From the NCBI GenBank assembly GCA_964016885.1, contig OZ024742.1:4121275-4185274 (forward strand): a stretch of 64,000 nt of DNA, in the 5' to 3' direction. Below are positions 26,331-36,808 of the stretch, piece after piece. The translations under genes were made by a program, and so were the position numbers. How positions within the stretch are numbered: position 1 is the stretch's first letter; each line of letters opens with the position of its first letter. The notes beneath the pieces are model-generated. The model searched no databases. It was not told the origin of the DNA and saw only the letters and a list, made by a program, of their open reading frames with translations. This DNA comes from Eledone cirrhosa. Taxonomy: Eukaryota > Mollusca > Cephalopoda > Octopoda > Eledonidae.

Positions 26331-28080
26331 ATGGATGTCTCATTGATAGATGCAATTGAGCGTGGTCATTAGAGCACCATGGCTGTCACATTGATAGATG
26401 CAACTGACCGTGGTCATTAGAGCATCACGGCTGTCACATTGATAGATGCAACTGACCGTGGTCATTACAGCACCATGGCTGTCACATTGATAGATGCAAC
26501 TGACCGTGGTCATTACAGCACCATGGCTGTCACATTGATAGATGCAACTGACCGTGGTCATTAGAGCACCATGGAGGTCACATTGATAGATGCAACTGAC
26601 CGTGGTCATTAGAGCACCATGGCTGTCACCTTGATAGATGCAACTGACCGTGGTCAGTAGAGCACCATGGCTGTCACATTGATAGATGCAACTGACCGTG
26701 GTCATTAGAGCATCACGGCTGTCACATTGATAGATGCAACTGACCGTGGTCATTACAGCACCATGGCTGTCACATTGATAGATGCAACTGACCGTGGTCA
26801 TTAGAGCACCATGGAGGTCACATTGATAGATGCAACTGACCGTGGTCAGTAGAGCACCATGGCTGTCACAATGATAGATGCAACTGACCGTGGTCATTAC
26901 AGCACCATGGCTGTCACAATGATAGATGCAACTGACCGTGGTCAGTAGAGCACCATGGCTGTCACATTGATAGATGCAACTGACCGTGGTCAGTAGAGCA
27001 CCATGGCTGTCACATTGATAGATGCAACTGACCGTGGTCATTACAGCACCATGGCTGTCACATTGATAGATGCAACTGACCGTGGTCATTACAGCACCAT
27101 GGCTGTCACATTGATAGATGCAACTGACCGTGGTCATTAGAGCATCACGGCTGTCACATTGATAGATGCAACTGACCGTGGTCATTACAGCACCATGGCT
27201 GTCACATTGATAGATGCAACTGACCGTGGTCATTACAGCACCATGGCTGTCACAATGATAGATGCAACTGACCGTGGTCAGTAGAGCACCATGGCTGTCA
27301 CATTGATAGATGCAACTGACCGTGGTCATTACAGCACCATGGCTGTCACAATGATAGATGCAACTGACCGTGGTCAGTAGAGCACCATGGCTGTCACATT
27401 GATAGATGCAACTGACCGTGGTCAGTAGAGCACCATGGCTGTCACATTGATAGATGCAACTGACCGTGGTCATTAGAGCACCATGGATGTCTCATTGATA
27501 GATGCAATTGAGCGTGGTCATTAGAGCACCATGGCTGTCACATTGATAGATGCAACTGACCGTGGTCATTAGAGCATCACGGCTGTCACATTGATAGATG
27601 CAACTGACCGTGGTCATTACAGCACCATGGCTGTCACATTGATAGATGCAACTGACCGTGGTCATTACAGCACCATGGCTGTCACATTGATAGATGCAAC
27701 TGACCGTGGTCATTAGAGCACCATGGAGGTCACATTGATAGATGCAACTGACCGTGGTCATTAGAGCACCATGGCTGTCACCTTGATAGATGCAACTGAC
27801 CGTGGTCAGTAGAGCACCATGGCTGTCACATTGATAGATGCAACTGACCGTGGTCATTAGAGCATCACGGCTGTCACATTGATAGATGCAACTGACCGTG
27901 GTCATTACAGCACCATGGCTGTCACATTGATAGATGCAACTGACCGTGGTCATTAGAGCACCATGGAGGTCACATTGATAGATGCAACTGACCGTGGTCA
28001 GTAGAGCACCATGGCTGTCACAATGATAGATGCAACTGACCGTGGTCATTACAACACCATGGCTGTCACAATGATAGATG
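26331..28080. repeat. 1152-bp (24-monomer) tandem higher-order duplication
   Basis: The private variant ATGGATGTCTCATTG occurs at 26331 and 27483, exactly 1152 nt (24 x 48) apart. The variant GTCACCTTGATAG follows at ~26626 and ~27778 with the same offset. Agreement continues to about 28080 in the second copy, which has one private change (CAACACC for CAGCACC near 28052). Confidence 0.85.
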
Positions 28081-30945
28081 CAACTGACCGTGGTCAGTAG
28101 AGCACCATGGCTGTCACATTGATAGATGCAACTGACCGTGGTCATTAGAGCACCATGTCTGTCACATTGATAGATGCAACTGACCGTGGTCAGTAGAGCA
28201 CCATGGCTGTCACATTGATAGATGCAATTGACCGTGGTCAGTAGAGCACCATAGCTGTCACATTGATAGATGCAATTGACCGTGGTCATTAGAGCACCAT
28301 GGCTGTCACATTGATAGATGCAACTGACCGTGGTCAGTAGAGCACCATGGCTGTCACATTGATAGATGCAACTGGCCGTGGTCATTAGAGCACCATGGCT
28401 GTCACATTGATAGATGCAACTGACCGTGGTCATTAGAGCACCATGGCTGTCACATTGATAGATGCAACTGACCGTGGTCAGTAGAGCACCATGGCTGTCA
28501 CATTGATAGATGCAACTGACCGTGGTCAGTAGAGCACCATGGATGTCACATTGATAGATGCAACTGACCGTGGTCATTAGAGCACCATGGCTGTCACATT
28601 GATAGATGCAACTGACCGTGGTCAGTAGAGCATCACGGCTGTCACATTGATAGATGCACCTGACCGTGGTCAGTAGAGCACCATGGTTGTCACATTGATA
28701 GATGCACCTGACCGTGGTCAGTAGAGCACCATGGCTGTCACATTGATAGATGCAACTGACTGTGGTCATTAGAACACCATGTCTGTCACATTGATAGATG
28801 CAACTGACCGTGGTCAGTAGAGCATCACGGCTGTCATATTGATAGATGCACCTGACCGTGGTCAGTAGAGCACCATGGCTGTCACATTGATAGATGCAAC
28901 TGACCGTGGTCATTAGAGCATCACGGCTGTCACATTGATATATGCAACTGACCGTGGTCAGTAGAGCACCATGTCTGTCACATTGATAGATGCAACTGAC
29001 CGTAGTCAGTAGAGCACCATGGCTGTCACATTGATAGATGCAACTGACCGTGGTCATTAGAGCATCACGGCTGTCACATTGATATATGCAACTGACCGTG
29101 GTCAGTAGAGCACCATGTCTGTCACATTGATAGATGCAACTGACCGTGGTCATTAGAGCATCACGGCTGTCACATTGATATATGCAACTGACCGTGGTCA
29201 TTACAGCACCATGGCTGTCACATTGATAGATGCAACTGACCGTGGTCATTAGAGCATCACGGCTGTCACATTGATATATGCAACTGACCGTGGTCAGTAG
29301 AGCACCATGTCTGTCACATTGATAGATGCAACTGACGGTGGTCAGTAGAGCACCATGGCTGTCACAATGATAGATGCAACTGACTGTGGTCAGTAGAGCA
29401 CCATGGCTGTCACATTGATAGATGCACCTTACCGTGGTCATTAGAGCATCACGGCTGTCACATTGATAGATGCAACTGACTGTGGTCATTAGAACACCAT
29501 GGCTGTCACATTGATAGATGCAACTGACCGTGGTCAGTAGAGCATCACGGCTGTCATATTGATAGATGCACCTGACCGTGGTCAGTAGAGCACCATGGCT
29601 GTCACATTGATAGATGCAACTGACCGTGGTCATTAGAGCACCATGGCTGTCACATTGATAGATGCACCTGACCGTGGTCATTAGAGCACCATGGCTGTCA
29701 CTTTGATAGATGCAACTGACCGTGGTCAGTAGAGCATCACGGCTGTCACATTGATAGATGCAACTGACCGTGGTCATTAGAGCACCATGGCTGTCACATT
29801 GATAGATGCAACTGACCGTGGTCATTAGAGCATCACGGCTGTCACATTGATAGATGCAACTGACCGTGGTCATTAGAGCACCACGGCTGTCACATTGATA
29901 GATGCAACTGACCGTTGTTATTACAGCACCATGGCTGTCACAATGATAGATGCAACTGACCGTGGTCATTACAGCACCATGGCTGTCACATTGATAGATG
30001 CAACTGACCGTGGTCAGTAGAGCACCACGGCTGTCCCATTGATAGATGCAACTGACCGTGGTCATTAGAGCATCACGGCTGTCACATTGATAGATGCAAC
30101 TGACCGTGGTCATTAGCGCATCACGGCTGTCACATTGATAGATGCAACTGACCGTGGTCAGTAGAGCACCATGGCTGTCACAATGATAGATGCAACTGAC
30201 CGTTGTTATTACAGCACCATGGCTGTCACATTGATAGATGCAACTGACCGTGGTCATTAGCGCATCACGGCTGTCACATTGATAGATGCAACTGACCGTG
30301 GTCAGTAGAGCACCATGGCTGTCACAATGATAGATGCAACTGACCGTTGTTATTACAGCACCATGGCTGTCACAATGATAGATGCAACTGACCGTGGTCA
30401 TTACAGCACCATGGCTGTCACATTGATAGATGCAACTGACCGTGGTCAGTAGAGCACCACGGCTGTCCCATTGATAGATGCAACTGACCGTGGTCATTAG
30501 AGCATCACGGCTGTCACATTGATAGATGCAACTGACCGTGGTCATTAGCGCATCACGGCTGTCACATTGATAGATGCAACTGACCGTGGTCAGTAGAGCA
30601 CCATGGATGTCACAATGATAGATGCAACTGACCGTGGTCAGTAGAGCACCATGGCTGTCACATTGATAGATGCAACTGACCGTGGTCATTAGAGCATCAC
30701 GGCTGTCACATTGATAGATGCAACTGACCGTGGTCAGTAGAGCACCACGGCTGTCACATTGATAGATGCAACTGACCGTGGTCAGTAGAGCACCATGGAT
30801 GTCACAATGATAGATGCAACTGACCGTGGTCAGTAGAGCACCATGGCTGTCACATTGATAGATGCAACTGACCGTGGTCATTAGAGCATCACGGCTGTCA
30901 CATTGATAGATGCACCTGACCGTGGTCAGTAGAGCACCATGGCTG

Positions 30946-32420
30946 TCACATTGATAGATGCAACTGACTGATCATTAGAGCACCATGGCTGTCACATTGA
31001 TAGATGCAACTGACCGTGGTCATGAGAGCATCACGGCTGTCACATTGATAGATGCAACTGACCGTGGTCAGTAGAGCACCATGGATGTCACATTGATAGA
31101 TGCAACTGACCGTGGTCATTACAGCACCATGGCTGTCACATTGATAGATGCAACTGACCGTGGTCATTAGAGCATCACGGCTGTCACATTGATAGATGCA
31201 ACTGACCGTGGTCAGTAGAGCACCATGGCTGTCACATTGATAGATGCAACTGACCGTGGTCAGTAGAGCACCATGGCTGTCACATTGATAGATTCAACTG
31301 ACCGTGGTCATTACAGCACCATGGCTGTCACATTGATAGATGCAACTGACCGTGGTCATTACAGCACCACGGCTGTCACATTGATAGATGCAACTGACCG
31401 TGGTCATTAGAGCATCACGCTGTCACATTGATAGATGCAACTGACCGTGGTCATTAGAGCATCACGGCTGTCACATTGATAGATGCACCTGACCGTGGTC
31501 AGTAGAGCACCATGGCTGTCACATTGATAGATGCAACTGACTGATCATTAGAGCACCATGGCTGTCACATTGATAGATGCAACTGACCGTGGTCAGTAGA
31601 GCACCATGGCTGTCACATTGATAGATGCAACTGACCGTGGTCAGTAGAGCACCATGGCTGTCACATTGATAGATTCAACTGACCGTGGTCATTACAGCAC
31701 CATGGCTGTCACATTGATAGATGCAACTGACCGTGGTCATTACAGCACCACGGCTGTCACATTGATAGATGCAACTGACCGTGGTCATTAGAGCATCACG
31801 CTGTCACATTGATAGATGCAACTGACCGTGGTCATTAGAGCATCACGGCTGTCACATTGATAGATGCACCTGACCGTGGTCAGTAGAGCACCATGGCTGT
31901 CACATTGATAGATGCAACTGACTGATCATTAGAGCACCATGGCTGTCACATTGATAGATGCAACTGACCGTGGTCATTAGAGCATCACGGCTGTCACATT
32001 GATAGATGCAACTGACCGTGGTCAGTAGAGCACCATGGATGTCACATTGATAGATGCAACTGACCGTGGTCATTACAGCACCATGGCTGTCACATTGATA
32101 GATGCAACTGACCGTGGTCATTAGAGCATCACGGCTGTCACATTGATAGATGCAACTGACCGTGGTCAGTAGAGCACCATGGCTGTCACATTGATAGATG
32201 CAACTGACCGTGGTCAGTAGAGCACCATGGCTGTCACATTGATAGATTCAACTGACCGTGGTCATTACAGCACCATGGCTGTCACATTGATAGATGCAAC
32301 TGACCGTGGTCATTACAGCACCACGGCTGTCACATTGATAGATGCAACTGACCGTGGTCATTAGAGCATCACGCTGTCACATTGATAGATGCAACTGACC
32401 GTGGTCATTAGAGCATCACG
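30946..32420. repeat. Distal higher-order units marked by shared deletions
   Basis: Three marker variants recur together: CTGACTGATCATT (2-nt deletion) near 30965, 31538 and 31919; GATAGATTCAACT near 31288, 31668 and 32242; and ATCACGCTGTC (1-nt deletion) at 31414, 31795 and 32368. The last marker's spacings are 381 and 573 nt, equal to 8 and 12 monomers minus the 3 deleted bases. The 954-nt offset repeats 30946-31167 exactly at 31900-32121 in translation. Confidence 0.85.
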
Positions 32421-32573
32421 GCTGTCACATTGATAGATGCAACTGACCGTGGTCAGTAGAGCACCATGGCTGTCACATTGATAGATGCAACTGACCGTGG
32501 TCATTAGAACATCATGGCTGTCACATTGATAGATGCACCTGACCGTAGTCAGTAGAGCATCACGGCTGTCACA

Positions 32574-32610
32574 TATGTCTTAAGACGTGGGATTTTCTAA
32601 GTCTAAGTTA
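32574..32610 (+). pseudogene. Last codons and start of 3'UTR of the satellite-bearing LINE (3' flank)
   Basis: Directly after the last monomer, which ends in the codons for ITAVT, the plus strand reads YVLRRGIF and stop, then GTCTAAGTTATG. The intact LINE at 52621-52690 ends IASCVARRGSF, stop, and GTCTGAGTCTGAG. The match covers the C-terminal residues, the stop position and the bases after it. With the 5' flank at 6800-7099 it brackets the array inside a single ORF. Confidence 0.8.
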
Positions 32611-32944
32611 TGTGGTTCAAAATATTCTCTGTCAGATTAAAATGTCTGCTGTATTTAGTTATATCCATTTATTCCTGAAATAGTCTAAATCCATCAATGA
32701 TAGAGATAATCTCATTAAGAGAGACTTTAGTTATCAGATATAGTGTTGGCAATAACAACAATTGATGTAAATCACGCTAGCTGTAAAATGATGTCAAGGT
32801 AGTTGTAACAGTGACATCATCTTCACGGCTACATCTACTATCAACACCATCACTGCTACTATGACTAATAAACATTCCACAACCACTACCACGAATACTT
32901 CTAATACTAATACCACCACCTCCACCACGACTACTACAACTAGC
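32611..32944. other. AT-rich DNA with degenerate ACC/ACT triplets
   Basis: No gene is seen. From about 32850 there is a loose (ACC/ACT)n trinucleotide tract. Confidence 0.55.
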
Positions 32945-33410
32945 ACTACTACTGTGTGTTTTGGGATGTAAAAATGTTTAACAAAAAGATTCAAAACAAA
33001 ATAAATAGCCCAACGGCAGTGGGGAGTTTCCGAGAGTCACACATGGAGAAATCCCGAAAACTCCACATCACCCAGACCACGAGGGCATGTACCCCCTCCC
33101 AGTAGTACTCTCCATACTCGGAGCAGGCCCCTTCAATTGAGTGATGCTCGCCTTTCACTGACCTTTCAACAAACTGGTTGAAAGACGGCACTTTACTCTC
33201 CAATCTAATTTTCTTCAAGTGAAACCCGAAAAAATTAATCAGGGCTTCGCCTAGAAATGTGGTACTCTTCAACCCTTTCAGATGTGTCCCCATACGACCT
33301 CTTTGGCCATAGCCATCAGAGATTGCCTGCCCCTCACGGCTAAAGGAAGGTGACGGGACAATCTTCATGATGGTCTCAACTGAAAGCTGGATACGTGACA
33401 GAATGGACTA
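32945..33410 (-). pseudogene. 3' end of an L1/Tx1-like LINE (ORF2 tail plus 3'UTR)
   Basis: The minus-strand frame at 33368-32991 begins PSPSFSREGQAI, then LKGLKSTTFLGEALI, FFGFHLKKIRLE and FVERSVK. These match PPSFFSREGQAI, LKGLKTSTYLFGNALI, FFKFHLKRKIRVE and FVERWVRE in the plus-strand copies at 41.3 and 48.3 kb. ALVVWV also parallels ALVVRV in the 3' region of those copies. Homology extends upstream to about 33410 (GAAGATTGTCCCG versus GAGGATTGCCCCG). It is a 5'-truncated, diverged copy. Confidence 0.75.
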
Positions 33411-33425
33411 ATAATAGTAAAACAA

Positions 33426-33429
33426 CTTT

Positions 33430-33482
<53 letters not shown>
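33426..33482. repeat. (ACT)n microsatellite
   Basis: ACT trinucleotides for about 55 bp. Confidence 0.95.
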
Positions 33483-33483
<1 letters not shown>

Positions 33484-33525
33484 CTAATACAACTGCTACC
33501 ATTACTAATGTTGTTGCTTCTAATG

Positions 33526-33642
33526 TCATTATGACAAATAATTACCCGATTTTTCTGTAAAACCCCACTGTCCCAGTCTTTTGTATTGTCCCCTATATGT
33601 CGGCCCTTGTGGCCAATAAATGAAATCATTATGACAAATAAT
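33526..33642 (+). mobile_element. Ultra-short LINE 3'UTR insertion with 17-bp target-site duplication
   Basis: TCATTATGACAAATAAT at 33526-33542 is repeated exactly at 33626-33642. The 83 bp between them (33543-33625) resemble the 3'UTR of the local L1/Tx1-like LINE: TTTTGTATTGTCC, then CCCTTGTGG and CCAATAAATGAAA, compared with CCTTGTGGTTAATAAAG in the other copies. This is the structure expected from target-primed reverse transcription with extreme 5' truncation. Confidence 0.7.
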
Positions 33643-33647
33643 ATAAT

Positions 33648-33706
<59 letters not shown>

Positions 33707-33734
33707 GTAGTAGTAGTAGTAGTAGTAGTAGTAA
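33648..33734. repeat. (ACT)n then (AGT)n microsatellite
   Basis: An ACT run switches to an AGT run at about 33705, making a perfect inverted-repeat tract of triplets. Confidence 0.9.
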
Positions 33735-34310
33735 CATTGCAACTAACAAAATAATTTGATACTGTTGGATTTTGAGAATCGGTTGAGAGCCGAAGGGAGT
33801 GACTTGTGATATTTCGTAAGGGCCCGTTACGATCTAAGCATAATTTCTGCTTCTACTTCACCCACTTATTTCCTTAGAAGGTTGTGGGGAAGAGTCCTCA
33901 AACCCGCGCTTTCAGTGGGTCCTTTCAGAAGCAGCTCTCTCCAATTGATCCAGCTGGATGCACCAAACAAGACCAGCCGAGGCCATGGATCTTATCTAAC
34001 CCTCTTGTTCGGGGTCTATCCCTGGGTTTCCTGCCGGTTGGTTTTCCCCTTAAAATCTGTCCAGTGATTCTTTCCTGAGACATTCTAACTACATGTCCGC
34101 AATATCGGGAAGTAGCGGCTCTACCTGGAGCGACTTTGGGTTTAAGCTGGAATCCGACTTCAGATCAGCAAATAAAGTGTTCTGGCTGGTCATCCACCGA
34201 AAACGTCTAGATCATATTTGTGTTTCAACATTCTCGGCTCGATATATTAATATAACAGTCAAATCCTGGTTTTGACTCCTTCGATTATACTGTCCTAGCC
34301 CTTCAAACTT
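33735..34310. other. Unassigned, possibly decayed LINE sequence
   Basis: The base composition is more balanced than in the surroundings. Two overlapping ~60-codon plus frames lie near 33882-34078. I recognise no domain. It may be an old transposon coding fragment, but I cannot support a family. Confidence 0.3.
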
Positions 34311-35020
34311 TAGTGTTCTTGTGTCGCTACCCAGAGATCGATACATAGTAGGAAGCTTTGTATCATTACAATGAGATCGATACATAGTAGGTAGCTTTAT
34401 GTGGATATCCAAGAATATAAATACAGTCGTGTAAATGTGTCGATACATAGAGATAGGATTTCTGGTTTAGGTATAAGATTTACAATTTGGGAAGAGGCAT
34501 AAGACGATTAAATCGACTCCAGTTTATTTTATCGTACCCTAAGAATAAAAGGCAAAGCTAACCTGGGCAGGATTTCAACTCAGACCGTAAAGTGACGTAC
34601 CTCTATGCCACAAATCATGTTACCCGATGCTCTACTGATTCTATCAATCCACCGCTCTTCGATACCCAGAAATATATAACAGGTAGTGTAGCTTTGTATC
34701 GATACCTAGAGTTCGATAACATGGTCGAGTAACTTTGTGCCGAAACTCAGAAATATATATAGAGTAGGGTAGCTTTATGTAAATAGTCAGAAATCGATAC
34801 GCAGTAGGGTATCTTTGTGCCAATAGCCAAAAATCGATACCAAATAGAGTAGTTGATAGCCTGAAATCGATATTCAATATTGGCCTTTTACTAACCACAT
34901 GAAATCGATTGTCAATTCAGTAAACTTGTGCCTATAACCAGAAATCGATATACAAGTGGGTAGACGTGCGTCACCACCCAGAAATCGATATACAATATCT
35001 GTGCTATTGTGTTTCCTGTT
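34311..35020. repeat. Degenerate ~40-50-bp minisatellite with ATCGATA core, split by a SINE
   Basis: Units repeat the pattern CCCAGAAATCGATACACAGTAGGGTAGCTTTGT in degenerate form. ATCGATA or AATATATA cores occur near 34339, 34376, 34669, 34757, 34794, 34833, 34864, 34946 and 34983, with GTAG(C)TTTGT spacers between. The tract is interrupted at about 34505-34653 by a SINE. Divergence between units is high, so the array is old. Confidence 0.7.
34505..34653 (-). mobile_element. Octopus-type tRNA-derived SINE, inserted in the minisatellite
   Basis: On the minus strand: GGATTGATAGAATCAGTAG at the tRNA-like head, GAGTTGAAATCCTGCC as box B, then GCTTTGCCTTTTATTC, and GATAAAATAAACTGGAGTCG at the tail. 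It is the same family as 43466-43667, 57564-57697 and 57828-57996. Confidence 0.75.
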
Positions 35021-35440
35021 CAATATAATCTTCTCATGATTCATTATAATTCTGTCCAATTGACATTTCGTGTCATCTTAACATCCCCTCAGTGAAATGT
35101 CAGCTACAGAATATTATCACAAGGATTAAAGAGATCTTGATATTCACAACAGAAAGCCGTATCGATCCTGATGACATTTATATAATCTTAGTCGCCAGTT
35201 TATCAAATTCCAAGCATTCATAGTCCATAAGCTTACTATTTAATGCTAAGGTGAGTTTTCATCACTAATATTGCGTTTTATTATCTTAAATCAAACAGGT
35301 TTTTTTACTTTACAGCTCAGCGCTGCTGCTTTCTCTGTTGTACACAAATCCTAGCATACTTTAGACAAGATATGTATGTGTCAGTGTATTTAGCGCCTAC
35401 TATAATATGCTGCGTAAGTTTTTATTTCATGGGACATATG
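35021..35440. other. AT-rich DNA without recognised gene
   Basis: No coding or RNA signal is seen between the minisatellite and the (CATA)n tract. Confidence 0.5.
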
Positions 35441-35834
35441 CGTCATACATACATACATACATACATACATACATACATACATACATACATACATACATAC
35501 ATACACATATACATACATACATACATGATGACATGATGGCTGCCCCCTCGTTATCGAGTATGGCCATTGCACGAGGAGAAAGAAAAAAAAAAAATAATAA
35601 TAATAATAATAATAAATAAATAAAAAGAAAATAAAAATAAAAAATAAAAAAAATATATATATATATATATATACATATACATACATATATACACACACAC
35701 ACACACACATACTCACACACATATACACATACATTAATAACAATAATAATAATAACAACAATAATAATATACATATACATATATATATATACACACACAC
35801 GCACACACATAAGCATATCTATACACACACACAC
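35441..35834. repeat. Microsatellite cluster: (CATA)n, (AATA)n, (TA)n, (CA)n
   Basis: CATA from about 35445 to 35524, AAT/AAATA from 35593 to 35655, then TA and CA runs to 35834. A ~55-bp unique stretch at 35525-35580 separates the first two tracts. Confidence 0.95.
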
Positions 35835-35839
35835 GATAG

Positions 35840-36808
35840 CAACTAACAGCGCTGCGATCGAATGTGGCTTTTTAGCCCAGCCAATGATCTAAAATGTCTT
35901 GCACAGAGTCGGCAACCAAAACATTTACTGGGAATAGTCGGATGTGGTTGGAGTTCGTGTACTTTTGCATGTCGCTTGAGCCCTCCTGCTGATTTACATT
36001 CTCTACCACATGTTTGGCAAGCATGATGAGTAGCATCTCCAACAGCAGCCTGGTAGTCAACCACTGGTCTTACTTTATGACTGCGAAGATGACTTTCGAG
36101 TCCAGCTTTGCTTAGGCAGAGTCTCGCACATACGCTGCATGTCAGCACCATAGGAGGACCCTCGTCGTCTGGAAGTGCAACAGCAATGCCCTTCCTCACA
36201 TCCCGCTTTACTTTTCCTTTAACCAACTCTCCATAAAAGAGTTGTTTTGGTATTCTAGAATCCTTCATCCTGGCAAGGTGACCACTCCAACAGAGTCGTT
36301 GCTTAAGCACAAGAGCTTCTATACTGTCACACATAGAGCTTTCCAAAATCTCGACATCACTGATGTGGTCCCTCCAGTGAACGCCATGGATCCGTCTGAG
36401 GCACATCTGATGGAAACGCTCCAATTGCTTAAGGTGGGGTCGATATGTCACCCAGGTCTCGCAGGCATAAAGAAGACAAGAGAGCACACATGCCCTGTAC
36501 ACCTTTACCTTTGTCCTCCTGCATATGTCTCGCCGACCCCAGAGTCGCCTTTCTAGCTTTCCGAAAGCATCACTTGCTTTCCTAATCCTAAGTGAGATTT
36601 CACTGTCAAGGTTGCTGTATCGATTGACAGTGCTTCCCAGGTAGACAAACTGATCAACCACTCCAAGTCGTTTGCCATACACATAGATGTTTGGTTCAGT
36701 GTACTGCTTACCAGGAGCAGGTTGGTACATGACGACGGTTTTCTTGAGACTGACAGTCAGACCTAGGGCAGTGCAAGCGTCAGAAAATGCATTCAAAATG
36801 TGCTGCAT
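35840..36808 (-). pseudogene. LINE ORF2 C-terminal part: RT thumb region and three C2H2-type fingers
   Basis: Continues the RT frame of 36907-38617 after a frameshifted gap. Seen in order on the minus strand: LGLTVSLKKTVVM (post-catalytic RT block), VVDQFVYLGSTV, LLYACETW, RRIHGVHWRDHISD, then WSGHLARM. After a junction around KGKVKRDVRKG come LTCSVCARLCLSKAGLESHL, HACQTCGRECKSAGGLKRHA and FGCRLCARHFRSLAGLKSHI. The fingers have CX2C spacing; the last ends in a Cys rather than a usable final His. C-terminal fingers of this kind are presumed to bind RNA or DNA during retrotransposition. Relatives usually have a GRPxxRxxD stretch before the fingers; here it is missing or scrambled, so an internal deletion near 36190-36230 is likely. 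Confidence 0.85.

Larger units (their letters stand above)
7100..32573 (+). repeat. 48-bp satellite array, about 531 monomers, expanded from a LINE C-terminal coding segment
   Basis: The monomer starts TTGATAGATGCAACTGACCG, then TGGTCAGTAGAGCACC, then ATGGCTGTCACA. The span is 25,474 bp. Adding back 14 nt of small deletions that I counted by eye (near 7262, 7402, 17718, 30969, 31419, 31542, 31800, 31923, 32373) gives exactly 531 x 48. On the plus strand a monomer encodes LIDATDRGQ*STMAVT, which continues the LINE reading from 7099. Common variants are CAGTAG, CATTAG or CATTAC; ACCATGG or ATCACGG; and CTGACC, CTGACT or TTGACC. Every monomer carries a near-palindrome, ACTGACC-GT-GGTCAGT in the CAG form. 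No monomer-free sequence interrupts the array. The two long minus-strand frames (8779-17634 and 17679-26321) arise because 48 is divisible by 3 and that frame has no stop; they read as near-identical 16-residue units and are not proteins. Confidence 0.97.

Noticed and set aside
7100..32573. CRISPR-like or clustered regulatory array
   Set aside because: Monomers abut with no unique spacers, the setting is a eukaryotic genome, and the LINE origin explains the sequence.
35390..35834. Tyr/Val/Cys-rich and Leu-rich open frames over microsatellites (also 1003-1137, 5031-5353, 39670-39897, 56286-56733)
   Set aside because: They are direct translations of CATA, TA, CA or triplet repeats.
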